Below, in pieces: positions 34,525 through 43,240 of a stretch of 64,000 bases of DNA. The translations under genes were made by a program, and so were the position numbers. Numbering within the stretch: the stretch's first letter is position 1; every line of letters starts with the position of its first letter. The notes under the pieces were generated by a model. The model did not search any database. It was not told the DNA's origin and saw only the letters and a list, made by a program, of their open reading frames with translations. Origin of the DNA: Xanthomonas arboricola (GTDB taxonomy: Bacteria > Pseudomonadota > Gammaproteobacteria > Xanthomonadales > Xanthomonadaceae); assembly GCF_003353015.1 (NCBI RefSeq), contig NZ_QREM01000010.1, forward strand, positions 418,699-482,698, in the 5' to 3' direction.

Positions 34525-34647
34525 GCGGCTCTCCATCGCAACGGCCTGCAACCGGCCCAGTATGGTCACGCCAGCGCGCGGGGCGTTAAACGGTTGTCGG
34601 AGCGCGCCGCGACGTTGACCACGGGTTCATTCCGCCCCCCAGACCGG

Positions 34648-36063
34648 TCACAGTCCCGGTGGCAGGGTCACGTCGAAGCGGGCACCGCCCAGTTCCTGCG
34701 AGCGCACCACCTGCAGCTCGCCACGGTAGGCCTTGATCAGGTCCTGCACGATCGACATGCCGATGCCGTGGCCTTGCACGCGCTCGTCGCCGCGCACGCC
34801 ACGCTGCAGGATCTTGGCCACGTCTTCCGGCGCGATGCCGGGGCCATCGTCTTCCACCGACAGGATCAAGCCGGCGCGGCGGCTGCCGGTGGTGGGGCCG
34901 GGCTGCGCGGTCAGCAACACGCGGCTGCGCGCCCACTTGAAGGCGTTTTCCAGCAGGTTGCCCAGCAATTCCTGCAGGTCGCCCGGCTCGCCATGAAAGC
35001 GTGCGTCGGGCGAAATATCGAACTCGCACAACACGCCCTTGATCGAATAGACCTTCTCCAGCCCGCGCACGATTTCCTCGGCGGTCGACTCGATCGGCAC
35101 CGGCGCGGCAAACAGCTTGTGCCCGCTGGAGGCCGCGCGTGCGAGCTGGTAGGACACCAGGTCGTTCATGCGCCGCAGCTGCACATCCATTTCCTCGTGC
35201 AGATCGCGCTCGGACTGGCCGCTGTCGAGCTGGGTGCGCAACACCGCGATCGGCGTCTTGAGGCTATGCGCCAGATCGGCCAGCGTATTGCGCTGGCGAT
35301 CCAGGTTGTCGCGCTCGCTCTCGATGAAGGCGTTGATGCTTTCGGTCAGCGGCTCCAGCTCGCGCGGATGCTGCTCGCTCATGCGCTGGATCTCGCCGCG
35401 TTGCACCTTGGTCAACTCGTTGATGACCCGCCGCAACGGACGCAGGCTCCATTGCAGGATGAAGGCCTGCAACACCAGCAGCACCACGCCGGCACTGCCG
35501 AGATAGAACCACACCGCAGTACGGAACACGCGCAGCTGCGCACCCATCGAGCGCGCATCTTCCATCACGTAGATGGTGTACGGAATCTCGCCACCGTGTT
35601 CGCGCTCGACGTAACTCACGCCCAGGCCGTAGCGATACAGCTGGCCGACGCTGCCGTCGATCTGGGTCATCTCCAAAGGGCCGATGAATTCTTCCTGGCG
35701 CGGCTCGAGCATGCGCCCGTGCGGAATGTTCGGGCCTTCGGCCGACATCGAGGTCCAGCTTTCGTCCGGGCGCACGACTTCCACGTACAGCCCGCCGCCG
35801 GGTACATCGAAGCGCGGGTCCGGCGGTTGCCCGCCGATGTACAGCGAGCCGTCGCGGACGAAATCGATATTGGCCGCATAGGCGGAGGCGTAGTTCTTCA
35901 GCCGCTCGCGCAGGTTTTTCTCGGCGGTATCGGCAAACGCCACGTCCAGCGCGTACCCCGCCAGGGCCAGGAAGGCCACCAGACTGAGGCTGGCGGCCAG
36001 CAGCTGGCGGGCCTGCAGCGAGCGTGGCCGCAAGCGTCTATACCACTTGGAGCGGCCCGGCAC
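34648..36063 (-). CDS. phoQ: Sensor histidine kinase PhoQ
   Basis: 471 residues from a GTG start. TM1 is at about 20-45 and TM2 at 183-205, flanking a periplasmic sensor of ~135 residues containing acidic patches. HAMP follows, then the HisKA motif TLADLAHSLKTPIAVL with phosphorylated His266 and an ATPase domain (LLGNLLENAFKWARSRVLL, SVEDDGPGIAPEDV, GHGIGMSIVQDLI). The PhoQ assignment rests on pairing with a PhoP-like regulator, sensor size and the xanthomonad context; in Xanthomonas, PhoPQ controls Mg2+ response and virulence. The gap to phoP is 29 nt. Confidence 0.87.
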   Translation of the reverse strand: MPGRSKWYRRLRPRSLQARQLLAASLSLVAFLALAGYALDVAFADTAEKNLRERLKNYASAYAANIDFVRDGSLYIGGQPPDPRFDVPGGGLYVEVVRPDESWTSMSAEGPNIPHGRMLEPRQEEFIGPLEMTQIDGSVGQLYRYGLGVSYVEREHGGEIPYTIYVMEDARSMGAQLRVFRTAVWFYLGSAGVVLLVLQAFILQWSLRPLRRVINELTKVQRGEIQRMSEQHPRELEPLTESINAFIESERDNLDRQRNTLADLAHSLKTPIAVLRTQLDSGQSERDLHEEMDVQLRRMNDLVSYQLARAASSGHKLFAAPVPIESTAEEIVRGLEKVYSIKGVLCEFDISPDARFHGEPGDLQELLGNLLENAFKWARSRVLLTAQPGPTTGSRRAGLILSVEDDGPGIAPEDVAKILQRGVRGDERVQGHGIGMSIVQDLIKAYRGELQVVRSQELGGARFDVTLPPGL

Positions 36064-36092
36064 CTGATCGTCCTGCTTGCCGACGCGCGGAC

Positions 36093-36776
36093 TCAGCCTT
36101 CGGTACGCGGAATGGCGAAACGGTAGCCGCGGCCGCGCACGGTCTCGATCGGCTTGAGCTCACCATCGGGGTCGAGCTTCTTGCGCAGGCGGCCGATGAA
36201 CACCTCCAGCACGTTGGAGTCGCGATCGAAATCCTGCTGGTAGATGTGCTCGGTCAGGTCGGCCTTGGAGACCAGCTCGCCCGCATGCATCATCAGGTAC
36301 TCGAGCACCTTGTACTCGTAGCTGGTCAGGTCCACGTTGGCGCCATTGACGCTGACCGTCTGCGCTGCCAGATCCAGCGCGACCGGGCCGCATTCCAGGG
36401 TCGGCTTGCTCCAGCCCGCCGCACGCCGCAGCAGCGCATTGACGCGCGCCAGCAGCTCTTCCACATGGAACGGCTTGACCAGGTAGTCGTCGGCGCCCTG
36501 CTTGAGGCCTTCGACCTTGTCCTGCCAGCTCGAACGCGCGGTCAGGATCAGCACCGGGAACTTCTTGCCCTCGTCGCGCAGCGCCTTGATCAGCTCCATG
36601 CCCGACATCTTGGGCAGGCCAAGATCGATGATGCCGACATCGAACGGAACCTCGCGGCCCATGTACAGGCCTTCTTCGCCGTCTTGTGCAGCGTCGACCG
36701 CAAAGCCTTCACGCTTCAGGCGCGCGGCGAGGGTCTCGCGCAGCGGAGCTTCGTCTTCGACCAAAAGGATACGCAT
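36093..36776 (-). CDS. phoP: OmpR-type response regulator PhoP
   Basis: 227 residues. Receiver domain: acidic pair at ED (7-8), phosphoacceptor Asp51 in IIDLGLPKMSGME, Thr at 79 and Lys101 in LVKPFH. The C-terminal OmpR/PhoB winged helix (about 130-225) reads LTSYEYKVLEYLMMHAGELV, SNVLEVFIGRLRKKLDPDG and VRGRGYRF. It is highly similar in layout to enterobacterial PhoP. Phosphorylated by PhoQ, it should activate envelope and Mg2+-response genes. The PepSY-like gene 71 nt upstream on the same strand may belong to the same transcript. Confidence 0.92.
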   Translation of the reverse strand: MRILLVEDEAPLRETLAARLKREGFAVDAAQDGEEGLYMGREVPFDVGIIDLGLPKMSGMELIKALRDEGKKFPVLILTARSSWQDKVEGLKQGADDYLVKPFHVEELLARVNALLRRAAGWSKPTLECGPVALDLAAQTVSVNGANVDLTSYEYKVLEYLMMHAGELVSKADLTEHIYQQDFDRDSNVLEVFIGRLRKKLDPDGELKPIETVRGRGYRFAIPRTEG

Positions 36777-36847
36777 GCACTCTCCCTAGTTACGTTGTCG
36801 GCCGGTGGCCGGGGAATTTATGAGACTGAACGCAGGACTATCTACGT

Positions 36848-37237
36848 CTAGTGGTTATCGTCGCGTGGTGGCACATCGGGTGGCGCCTGGCTACGCGGCG
36901 GCGCGGCCTGCGTCTGCTCCGAGTCGTACACGGTGTGCACGCGGCCATCCTTCATGTACTTGACCCGGTTGAGATTGCCCCCGTCGAACGGCACGCGCTC
37001 GGCACTGAGGATCTGTCCACCGGTGGACCGCTGCACCTGCCGGATGGTGTCCGAGAGCGTGCGACCGTTGCCGCGCGCGGACGGCGGCAACGCCTCGCGT
37101 CCCGCATGCGACATCGGATATGCCTGTCCCCACGCCGACGGCGCAGCCATGGCGGCCCCGAGGGCAACCAGGAAGACATAGCGGGCGCGGCAGAACGGCT
37201 GGGTCACAAGGAATCCTAGCGGGTTGTTCAGGAACAT
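36848..37237 (-). CDS. Exported PepSY-like small protein, upstream of phoPQ
   Basis: 129 residues. The signal or anchor is VFLVALGAAMAAPSAWG (cut near residue 37 of an N terminus extended by about 18 residues). The mature part contains TLSDTIRQVQRSTGGQILSA and NLNRVKYMKDGRVHTVYDSE, the PepSY-like arrangement (helix, strand with G-x-I, strand with R-V/Y). The C terminus is Pro-rich. PepSY-type periplasmic proteins are often inhibitors or modulators and often sit next to two-component systems, so it may modulate PhoQ or be a PhoP target. Confidence 0.7.
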   Translation of the reverse strand: MFLNNPLGFLVTQPFCRARYVFLVALGAAMAAPSAWGQAYPMSHAGREALPPSARGNGRTLSDTIRQVQRSTGGQILSAERVPFDGGNLNRVKYMKDGRVHTVYDSEQTQAAPPRSQAPPDVPPRDDNH

Positions 37238-37488
37238 TCAAAATCCGTGAAATCGACCATCGGTGAAGGCATGGTCAAACCCCAGAATAGACCCAAATTC
37301 TTGATTTTTCGGGGTGAATCCCATCTGAACTTTTTAGCTTTGTGTTAACGCGGTTCAGTGAAATGAATCCGACCAGCACCTGGAGCACCGTGCGCCACCG
37401 GACCGCGCGAGCGCGCGACAGGCAGCACGCCCCGCCACAATGCAGGCATCGGAGATGCCGGTTCAACCGATGCAAGCTGCAGGCCAGT

Positions 37489-38499
37489 TCAGGCCACCAC
37501 ACGCCAGCCCTGGGTGTCGGTGCGCTGCAGGGCCTGCTCGACCAGATCCCAGCCGGCACCGGGCCGGTGCGCCCCCTCACTGAGGACCTGCCGGAACGCG
37601 CGCCCGCCCGGCTGGCCATGGAACAGCCCCAATACGTGCCGGGTGATGTGCTTCAGTGCCAGGCCGCGTTCCAGCTGGGACTCGACGTAGGGCCGCAAGG
37701 CGCGCAGCAGTTGGTCGCGAGGCTGCTCCGCGCGTCCGTTCAGGGCCGCATCCAGGCGATGCAGCACATAGGGGTCGTGGTAGGCGGCGCGGCCGAGCAT
37801 GACGCCATCGGCCTGTTGCAGGTGGTCCAACGCGGTCTCCACCGCCGCGATGCCGCCATTGAGCACCACCGGCAACCCGGGGCGCTCCTGCTTGAGGCGA
37901 TAGGCCCAGTCGTAACGCAGCGGCGGCACCTCGCGGTTTTCCTTGGGCGACAAGCCCTTGAGCCACGCGTTGCGGGCATGCACCACCACCATGGCCGCGC
38001 CGGCTGCGACCACCTGGTCGACGAAGCTGGCAAACGCCGCATAGTCGTCATCGTCATCGACACCGAGACGGCACTTGACCGTGACCGGCAACGTGGTCGC
38101 TGCGCACATGGCAGCGACACAGTCGGCGACCAGCGCCGGCTCGCGCATCAGACAGGCACCGAAGCGCCCGGCCTGCACCCGATCGGACGGGCAGCCGCAA
38201 TTGAGGTTGATCTCGTCATAGCCCCATTCCTGCGCGATCGCGGCGGCCTGCGCCAGCAGCGCCGGCTCGCTGCCGCCCAGTTGCAGCGCCAGCGGGTGTT
38301 CGGTTGGATCGAAGCCGATCAGCCGCGCGCGATCGCCATGGATCACCGCATTGGCATGCACCATCTCGGTATACAGCCGGGCCGAGGGCGCCAGCAGGCG
38401 GTGGAAGACCCGGCAATGGCGGTCGGTCCAATCCATCATCGGAGCGACGGACAGGCGCAGGGAGGCGGCGTAGCGATCGGCGGAAACGGTCATCGACAT
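37489..38499 (-). CDS. dusA: tRNA-dihydrouridine(20/20a) synthase
   Basis: 336 residues from the ATG at 38499. FMN-dependent reduction of uridine 20/20a in the tRNA D loop. FMN-binding SVAPMMDWTDRHCR, EMVHANAV, the catalytic-Cys motif LNCGCPSDRVQAGRFGACLM, TVKCRLGVDD, VVHARNAWLKGLSPKENR and VLNGGI are all DusA-type. Alternative starts at 38493 or 38520 shift the end by a few residues. It is monocistronic. Confidence 0.92.
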   Translation of the reverse strand: MSMTVSADRYAASLRLSVAPMMDWTDRHCRVFHRLLAPSARLYTEMVHANAVIHGDRARLIGFDPTEHPLALQLGGSEPALLAQAAAIAQEWGYDEINLNCGCPSDRVQAGRFGACLMREPALVADCVAAMCAATTLPVTVKCRLGVDDDDDYAAFASFVDQVVAAGAAMVVVHARNAWLKGLSPKENREVPPLRYDWAYRLKQERPGLPVVLNGGIAAVETALDHLQQADGVMLGRAAYHDPYVLHRLDAALNGRAEQPRDQLLRALRPYVESQLERGLALKHITRHVLGLFHGQPGGRAFRQVLSEGAHRPGAGWDLVEQALQRTDTQGWRVVA

Positions 38500-38576
38500 G
38501 TGGCCGCAGCAGGCGGCCATCGGAATGCGGAACAGGATCAACAGCTTACACGGGCGTCGATGAATCCGCGGCGGCG

Positions 38577-38648
38577 CGGCGGCATCCTGCGGCGCTGACC
38601 TGCCGGAGCGCGGCGGCATCCTGAGACACTGACCTGCCGGAGCGCGCC
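38577..38648. repeat. Two imperfect copies of a 34-bp unit
   Basis: The units starting at 38581 and 38615 share GGCATCCTG and then GCTGACCTGCCGGAGCG/CACTGACCTGCCGGAGCG. They lie upstream of dusA. The pattern is short and may be a chance local duplication. Confidence 0.55.
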
Positions 38649-38769
38649 GGACGTGTAGTGTCTGGAGGCGTTCGCCCGGGACCGGCGAACGCGGTACTTC
38701 TTCAGTACGGAGTGGAGCTCGTCTCGCCCAGTGCCGGCGTGGCGCCCTGCCCCTGGACGGAGGCTGCAG

Positions 38770-38994
38770 TTACGGGTTGCGGAAGCCCACGCGCTCTTCG
38801 GCACTCAGCGGCTTGCCGAGGGCGTGGTACGAGGCGACCAGGGTGACCAGGGCAGTACCCAGCACGGTGTAGAAGCTCCACGACGTGGCCAGCACGTGTA
38901 CCTGACCGAACACCAGGGCGACCACGGCAGTGGCGGTGCACAGCACCATGGCCAGCAGGGACATCAGGAAGGGGATGGAGGGATCGAGCTTCAT
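38770..38994 (-). CDS. Small membrane protein of unknown function
   Basis: 74 residues. Starting at MKLDPSIPFLMS it has two predicted membrane helices (about 6-29 and 36-56, LLAMVLCTATAVVALVFGQV and YTVLGTALVTLVASYHAL) and a short polar tail GKPLSAEERVGFRNP. The ATG at 38994 was chosen; an upstream ATG at 39030 would add 12 polar residues. No family or function was recognised. Confidence 0.7.
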   Translation of the reverse strand: MKLDPSIPFLMSLLAMVLCTATAVVALVFGQVHVLATSWSFYTVLGTALVTLVASYHALGKPLSAEERVGFRNP

Positions 38995-39867
38995 GGTCCG
39001 GGGGGTTCCAGTGTGCGATAGCGGAAGCATCGGCCTTCGCGGCGCTTTCTTGAACTGTTTTCAGCGGTTTTTCCGCGCCAATTTCAGGCAAGTCAGCGCG
39101 CGCTCAGACTTATGTCAAACCCTTGGCGCACAAAGGTTTCCATGTCAGGAGGCTCCTGACGCAGTGGCGGAAAAATCACCACCTCCGCCAGAGATCCAAC
39201 GCGCCTGCGGCGGAAAACCGGCGGAGGCGGTGGCTGCCCTTCTGGGCGGGTCGTGGAGGCAATTGAGCAGGTCGGCGAGCCCCAGCCGATCCGGCAGCGA
39301 CGATTCGCCGGGCCCGGTGCACGATGGCTGAGCTCCGAACCTGGCGGGGGCGATGCCTGCGCCTCTCGGCAGGTGATGAAGGCAGATTGCGTCGGTGGAC
39401 GCGCAGCCAGCCGATCCAGGAGCGAGGATGTGGTGCGCTCGGTGCGCAACGGCTGACCCCCGAACCACGTCGGTGGTCATCGCCGAGCGGGCGTCGCCGG
39501 TACGCACCGGTAGCCCGATGGAGTGCTGCAGCGAGGCCGCCGAGGCTCCATGTATCGAGGTGCAGGACTCAGGCGATGCCGATCAGCCGATCAGCGACTC
39601 AGCCGACGGCCCCCGGGACGGAGCTGCCGTCGCAACCGCCGACAGCGCTTCGAAGACGCCCGAGCGCTAGGCGTGCAATCCGCTCGGCTGCGGCCTGCAG
39701 GCGACTGGCCTGTGCACCAGGTGCAGCGCGGTACGGCACGCTGCCGCAAGATCGCCGTTGGCTCACGCCGGCATCGGCCGCATGGCGCCTGTGCGAGCTT
39801 GCTGACGCCTGCCATCACGCACGCTTGGCATCACGCATGCCTGCCCCGCCACGCATGCCAGGCGCGC
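38995..39867. other. Long gene-poor interval
   Basis: 873 bases with no recognised gene. One plus-strand frame ending at 39670 (up to 91 codons) has Xanthomonas-like codon use and an acidic C terminus (IEVQDSGDADQPISDSADG) but no family match, so I do not call it. No strong repeat or hairpin was seen. Confidence 0.45.
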
Positions 39868-40443
39868 TCAGCGCACCGGGGCGGTCGCGAACTCGCCGCG
39901 TTGCAGCTTGGTCACATCGTTGCCCTGCCCGTCCTTGAGGCTGAGGTCAGCACCCTTGGCGGCCAGGTCCTTGAGCACGTCGGTCCGCTGGAACAGCGCT
40001 GCGTACATCGCCGCGGTCTGCCCGGCATTGTTGCGCTGGTCGGGGGCGCAGTCGGCCTGCATCAGGCGCTTGGCGATGCCCAGCTCGCCCTTGAAGATCG
40101 CGCCCATCAGCGCGGTGTTGCCGCGCTTGTCCTGCGCGCAGGGGTCGGCGCCGGCACTGAGCAGCTGTTCCACCGCCGGGCGCTGGCCGTGGTAGGCGGC
40201 AAGGATCAGGGCGGTGTAGCCCTTTTCGTCGCGGGTGTTGAGGTCGTAGTGCGAACGGATGAACTCGGCCAGCATGTCCTGCCGCCCTTCGCGTGCCGCG
40301 TCGAAGAAGTACTCGCGCAACTGCAGCTTGATCTGCGCCGGGTCGGCGGCGGCAGTCGTGGCGCTGGTGGACATCGGCGCCGGCGAGGCGGCGCTGGCAG
40401 CCGCAGACAGGGCTCCGAGCATCAGAAACAGCAGGGTGCGCAT
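39868..40443 (-). CDS. ankB: Ankyrin-repeat protein paired with catalase
   Basis: 191 residues. The signal peptide is MRTLLFLMLGALSAAASA. At least three ankyrin repeats follow (REYFFDAAREGRQDMLAEFI; DEKGYTALILAAYHGQRPAVEQLLSAGADP; DKRGNTALMGAIFKGELGIAKRLMQA; NAGQTAAMYAALFQRTDVLKDLAAKGADL). It is located 58 nt downstream of katB. The pairing is as in Pseudomonas aeruginosa, where AnkB is needed for full catalase activity in the periplasm. It probably binds or stabilises KatB. Confidence 0.88.
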   Translation of the reverse strand: MRTLLFLMLGALSAAASAASPAPMSTSATTAAADPAQIKLQLREYFFDAAREGRQDMLAEFIRSHYDLNTRDEKGYTALILAAYHGQRPAVEQLLSAGADPCAQDKRGNTALMGAIFKGELGIAKRLMQADCAPDQRNNAGQTAAMYAALFQRTDVLKDLAAKGADLSLKDGQGNDVTKLQRGEFATAPVR

Positions 40444-40501
40444 ATGGCTCTCCCGATAGCGAAAACGGCACCGCGGCACAGGCCGCGATGCCGTGGGTGG
40501 A

Positions 40502-42025
40502 TCAGTCCTGCAGGCTGGAGGCCAGCTGCTTGACGCGGGCCAGGTCGCCCTTGGCAACCCGGGCAACGCCGGTGCCGTACTCCGGGTCGGCCTTGTAGAG
40601 GAACGACAGGATGATGTGCTTGCTCTCGGTGTCGGTGGTGGCCAGCGACTCGCCGAAGCTCTGCACCAGATCGGCGCGATCCTTCTTGCTGTAGGAGCGG
40701 TACAACTCACCGGCCTGCTTGAAGTTCTGCTCGCGGGTGATCTTGGCCTGCTGGGTGGTGCCCGACAGCGGCAACGCGCTGTAACGCGCAGCGGTATCCT
40801 GCGGACGCGGCTCCAGCCGGCTCGGCTCGTAGTTCACGCCGCTGGTGGTGTGGCCGTTGTTGCCTTCGCCATCCTGGTTGCCGTTGTTGACGGCCACGCG
40901 CGGACGGTTGACCGGCAGGTTCAGGCCGTTGGCGCCGATGCGATACAGCTGGGTGTCGGCGTAGGAGAAGATGCGCCCCTGCAGCAGCCGGTCTTCCGAC
41001 GGCTCGATGCCCGGCACCAGGTTGGCCGGCGCCATCGCGACCTGCTCGGTCTCCTGGAAGAAGTTGTCGACGTTCTTGTTCAACACCATCTGGCCGACCT
41101 TCTGCTCCGGCACGTCCGGCCAGATCTTGGTGGCATCCAGTGGGTCGAAATCGAACTTGGCCAGGTCTTCGGGCTTGAGCACCTGCACGTACAGGTCCCA
41201 CTTCGGGAAATCGCCCTTCTTGATCGCACCGACCAGATCGTTGGTCAGGTGGCTGTAGTCCTTGGCCTGGACCGCGGCAACCTGCTTGGGATCGAGGTTC
41301 TTGATGCCCTGCAGCGTCTTCCAGTGGAACTTGACGTAATGCACCTCGCCCTGCGCATTGACCAGCTTGTAGGCATGGACGCCGTTGCCGTCCATGAAGC
41401 GGTAGCCGGCCGGCGTGCCTTCGTTGGAGTACAGCAGGGTCAGCGTGCGGGTGCCTTCGGGCACGTGCGAGAAGAAATCGAAGCGGCGCGAATCATCATC
41501 CAGGTTGGTGCGCGGATCCGGCTTGAACGCGTGGACCATGTCGGGGAACTTGATCGCATCGCGGATGAAGAAGGTCGGGAAATTGTTGCCGACCAGATCC
41601 CAGTTGCCTTCGCTGGTGTAGAACTTGGTGGCAAAGCCGTGCGGGTCGCGCAAGGTTTCCGGCGAGTGGTTGCCGTGCACCACCGAGGAGAAGCGCACGA
41701 ACACCGGGGTCTTTTCGCCGGCACTGAATACCTTGGCCTTGGTCAGGCTGGACAGATCGGCGGTGGCGGTGAACTCGCCCTTGACGCCGGTGCCGCGTGC
41801 ATGCACCACGCGCTCGGGGATGCGCTCGCGATCGAAGCGCTGCAGCTTCTGGATCAGTTGTACGTCCTGCAGCAGGGTCGGGCCATTGGCGCCGGCGGTC
41901 TGCGAATTCTGGTTGTCACCGACCTTGGCGCCGTTGTCGCGGGTCAGGACGGATTGGGCGAAGACCGGCGGGGCGATCAGCGTCGGGGCTAGCAGGGCTA
42001 GCACCATGAGGGATCCAGGGCGCAT
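40502..42025 (-). CDS. katB: Periplasmic catalase KatB
   Basis: 507 residues including signal peptide MRPGSLMVLALLAPTLIAPPVFA. Monofunctional heme catalase: distal His in VVHARGTGVKGEF, Asn in GNNFPTFFIRD, and proximal Tyr in RIFSYADTQLYR. NDG-type NADPH or clade details cannot be fixed from sight, but length and export fit the clade-III-like periplasmic KatB. It dismutates H2O2 outside the cytosol, useful against plant oxidative bursts. An in-frame ATG at 42007 is a possible alternative start. It heads the katB-ankB operon; OxyR control is likely, but no clear site was seen. Confidence 0.93.
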   Translation of the reverse strand: MRPGSLMVLALLAPTLIAPPVFAQSVLTRDNGAKVGDNQNSQTAGANGPTLLQDVQLIQKLQRFDRERIPERVVHARGTGVKGEFTATADLSSLTKAKVFSAGEKTPVFVRFSSVVHGNHSPETLRDPHGFATKFYTSEGNWDLVGNNFPTFFIRDAIKFPDMVHAFKPDPRTNLDDDSRRFDFFSHVPEGTRTLTLLYSNEGTPAGYRFMDGNGVHAYKLVNAQGEVHYVKFHWKTLQGIKNLDPKQVAAVQAKDYSHLTNDLVGAIKKGDFPKWDLYVQVLKPEDLAKFDFDPLDATKIWPDVPEQKVGQMVLNKNVDNFFQETEQVAMAPANLVPGIEPSEDRLLQGRIFSYADTQLYRIGANGLNLPVNRPRVAVNNGNQDGEGNNGHTTSGVNYEPSRLEPRPQDTAARYSALPLSGTTQQAKITREQNFKQAGELYRSYSKKDRADLVQSFGESLATTDTESKHIILSFLYKADPEYGTGVARVAKGDLARVKQLASSLQD

Positions 42026-42443
42026 GGCGTCAGCTCGTTTGAGGGAGCTGAATCATGGCCAGCGGACCGAAGCGTGAGAAGTCGTTAGTTATGATCGCTG
42101 CGATAGACGAACATGATGACGACTACAGAGCGTGATATGCATCGCGTAACAAAGCGGCGGTACGTTGAAGATCATGCCGCTTATGCCGCAGATGCGGTGA
42201 CCAAGCTGATTCACAGCGACGCACGTAGTGCGTTGGTGACTGTAAGAATACTGCAGTGCAGAAGATCGGCAGGCTCAGGAACCAGCAACAGCATGCGGTG
42301 AAAAATACGCACAGGGCCGGGTGTTATCGCCTGGTAGAAACCGAAGCACCAACACCTCGCAACGTCTTCTTGATCCAGGTATGCACGCGCGCCCCATGCG
42401 TTGACCAGCATCTATCGCATCGCAGCTGGATATCGCTTATGGT
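42026..42443. other. Region upstream of katB, lower GC
   Basis: 418 bases between katB (start) and the DUF6624 gene (stop), both on the minus strand. It looks less GC-rich than its surroundings and shows no gene. It contains ATCGC-T-GCGAT (about 42090-42100), a short inverted repeat, close to where the katB promoter is expected. Confidence 0.45.
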
Positions 42444-43052
42444 TCAAAGGCCCCCAGAACCGCCCTGTTCGTCAGGCAAACCGACGTCTGCCCGTCTGCG
42501 TGCCAGCCGCGCAGGATCCTCCAGCTCGAACAGGCTGCCGTCCGCCTTGCGCTGGGTGCCGTAGCGCTGCGGCTTGCCCGACATGATCAGATTACGATCC
42601 ACGAACAATGCCATGTCTGCGGTGCTGTAAGACCCGCGCGCCACTGCGACCTCGATGCTCTTCAGGAAGCCATCGCGAAACGTGCGGTCAGTGGAGTGCT
42701 GCGCGACCAGGAAACCAGCGTGCGCCCCGTCTTCGCCGACCGACGCGACATCGGGGAAGCCGAATTTCTCGATCAATGCAGACAGCGCAGCCTGGTTTTC
42801 CCGTTGCGACGCAACCAGACGCATTGCCATGTCTTTCGCTGCGCCTTGGTTGGCCTGTAGCTGTTGCGCCGTGAAAGCACCACGAATCTGCTCGCGGATC
42901 TTCTGATCTGCATCGGCCAGTGCCAGCAGCTGTTCGCGGTAAGAGGCGTTCATGCCTGGACCACCTTGCTGCAAATTGCGATCGACTCCGGCAATCGCCC
43001 ATCCCGCAGTCGTCAGCTGCCATAGCAGTACACCGAGCATCACTGTCTTCAT
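42444..43052 (-). CDS. DUF6624 domain exported protein
   Basis: 202 residues. The signal peptide is MKTVMLGVLLWQLTTAGWAIA. The mature part matches DUF6624: QENQAALSALIEKFGFPDV, GAHAGFLVAQHSTDRTF, VDRNLIMSGKPQRYGTQ and ELEDPARLARRRADVGLPD. The function is unknown; such genes are frequently acquired or duplicated. The base composition appears slightly lower in GC than dinG and katB on either side. It has no obvious operon partner. Confidence 0.8.
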   Translation of the reverse strand: MKTVMLGVLLWQLTTAGWAIAGVDRNLQQGGPGMNASYREQLLALADADQKIREQIRGAFTAQQLQANQGAAKDMAMRLVASQRENQAALSALIEKFGFPDVASVGEDGAHAGFLVAQHSTDRTFRDGFLKSIEVAVARGSYSTADMALFVDRNLIMSGKPQRYGTQRKADGSLFELEDPARLARRRADVGLPDEQGGSGGL

Positions 43053-43240
43053 CCGCAATCCTCCCGGATCTGAAAAGGTCACGACATCGCGTCGATAAAG
43101 CACGGCAGGGAAAGATACCGCTGCCATCGACATGCCACGCGCATTGACGGGCACGGTCATGCACCGCAAACGCGTGACAGCGGCACTCTGCGAGACGGAC
43201 GGTTCATCCTCCGTGCAGGACTGGCGCAGGCTTGGCGCCG

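Noticed and set aside
33427-36126. 899-codon plus-strand frame opposite DUF1800 and phoQ
   Set aside because: An antisense shadow typical of high-GC DNA; the minus-strand frames have signal peptides, histidine-kinase motifs and DUF1800 motifs.
38668-38692. GCGTTCGCC/GGCGAACGC hairpin upstream of dusA
   Set aside because: A 9-bp stem without a T tract; too weak to call a terminator for the small membrane-protein gene.
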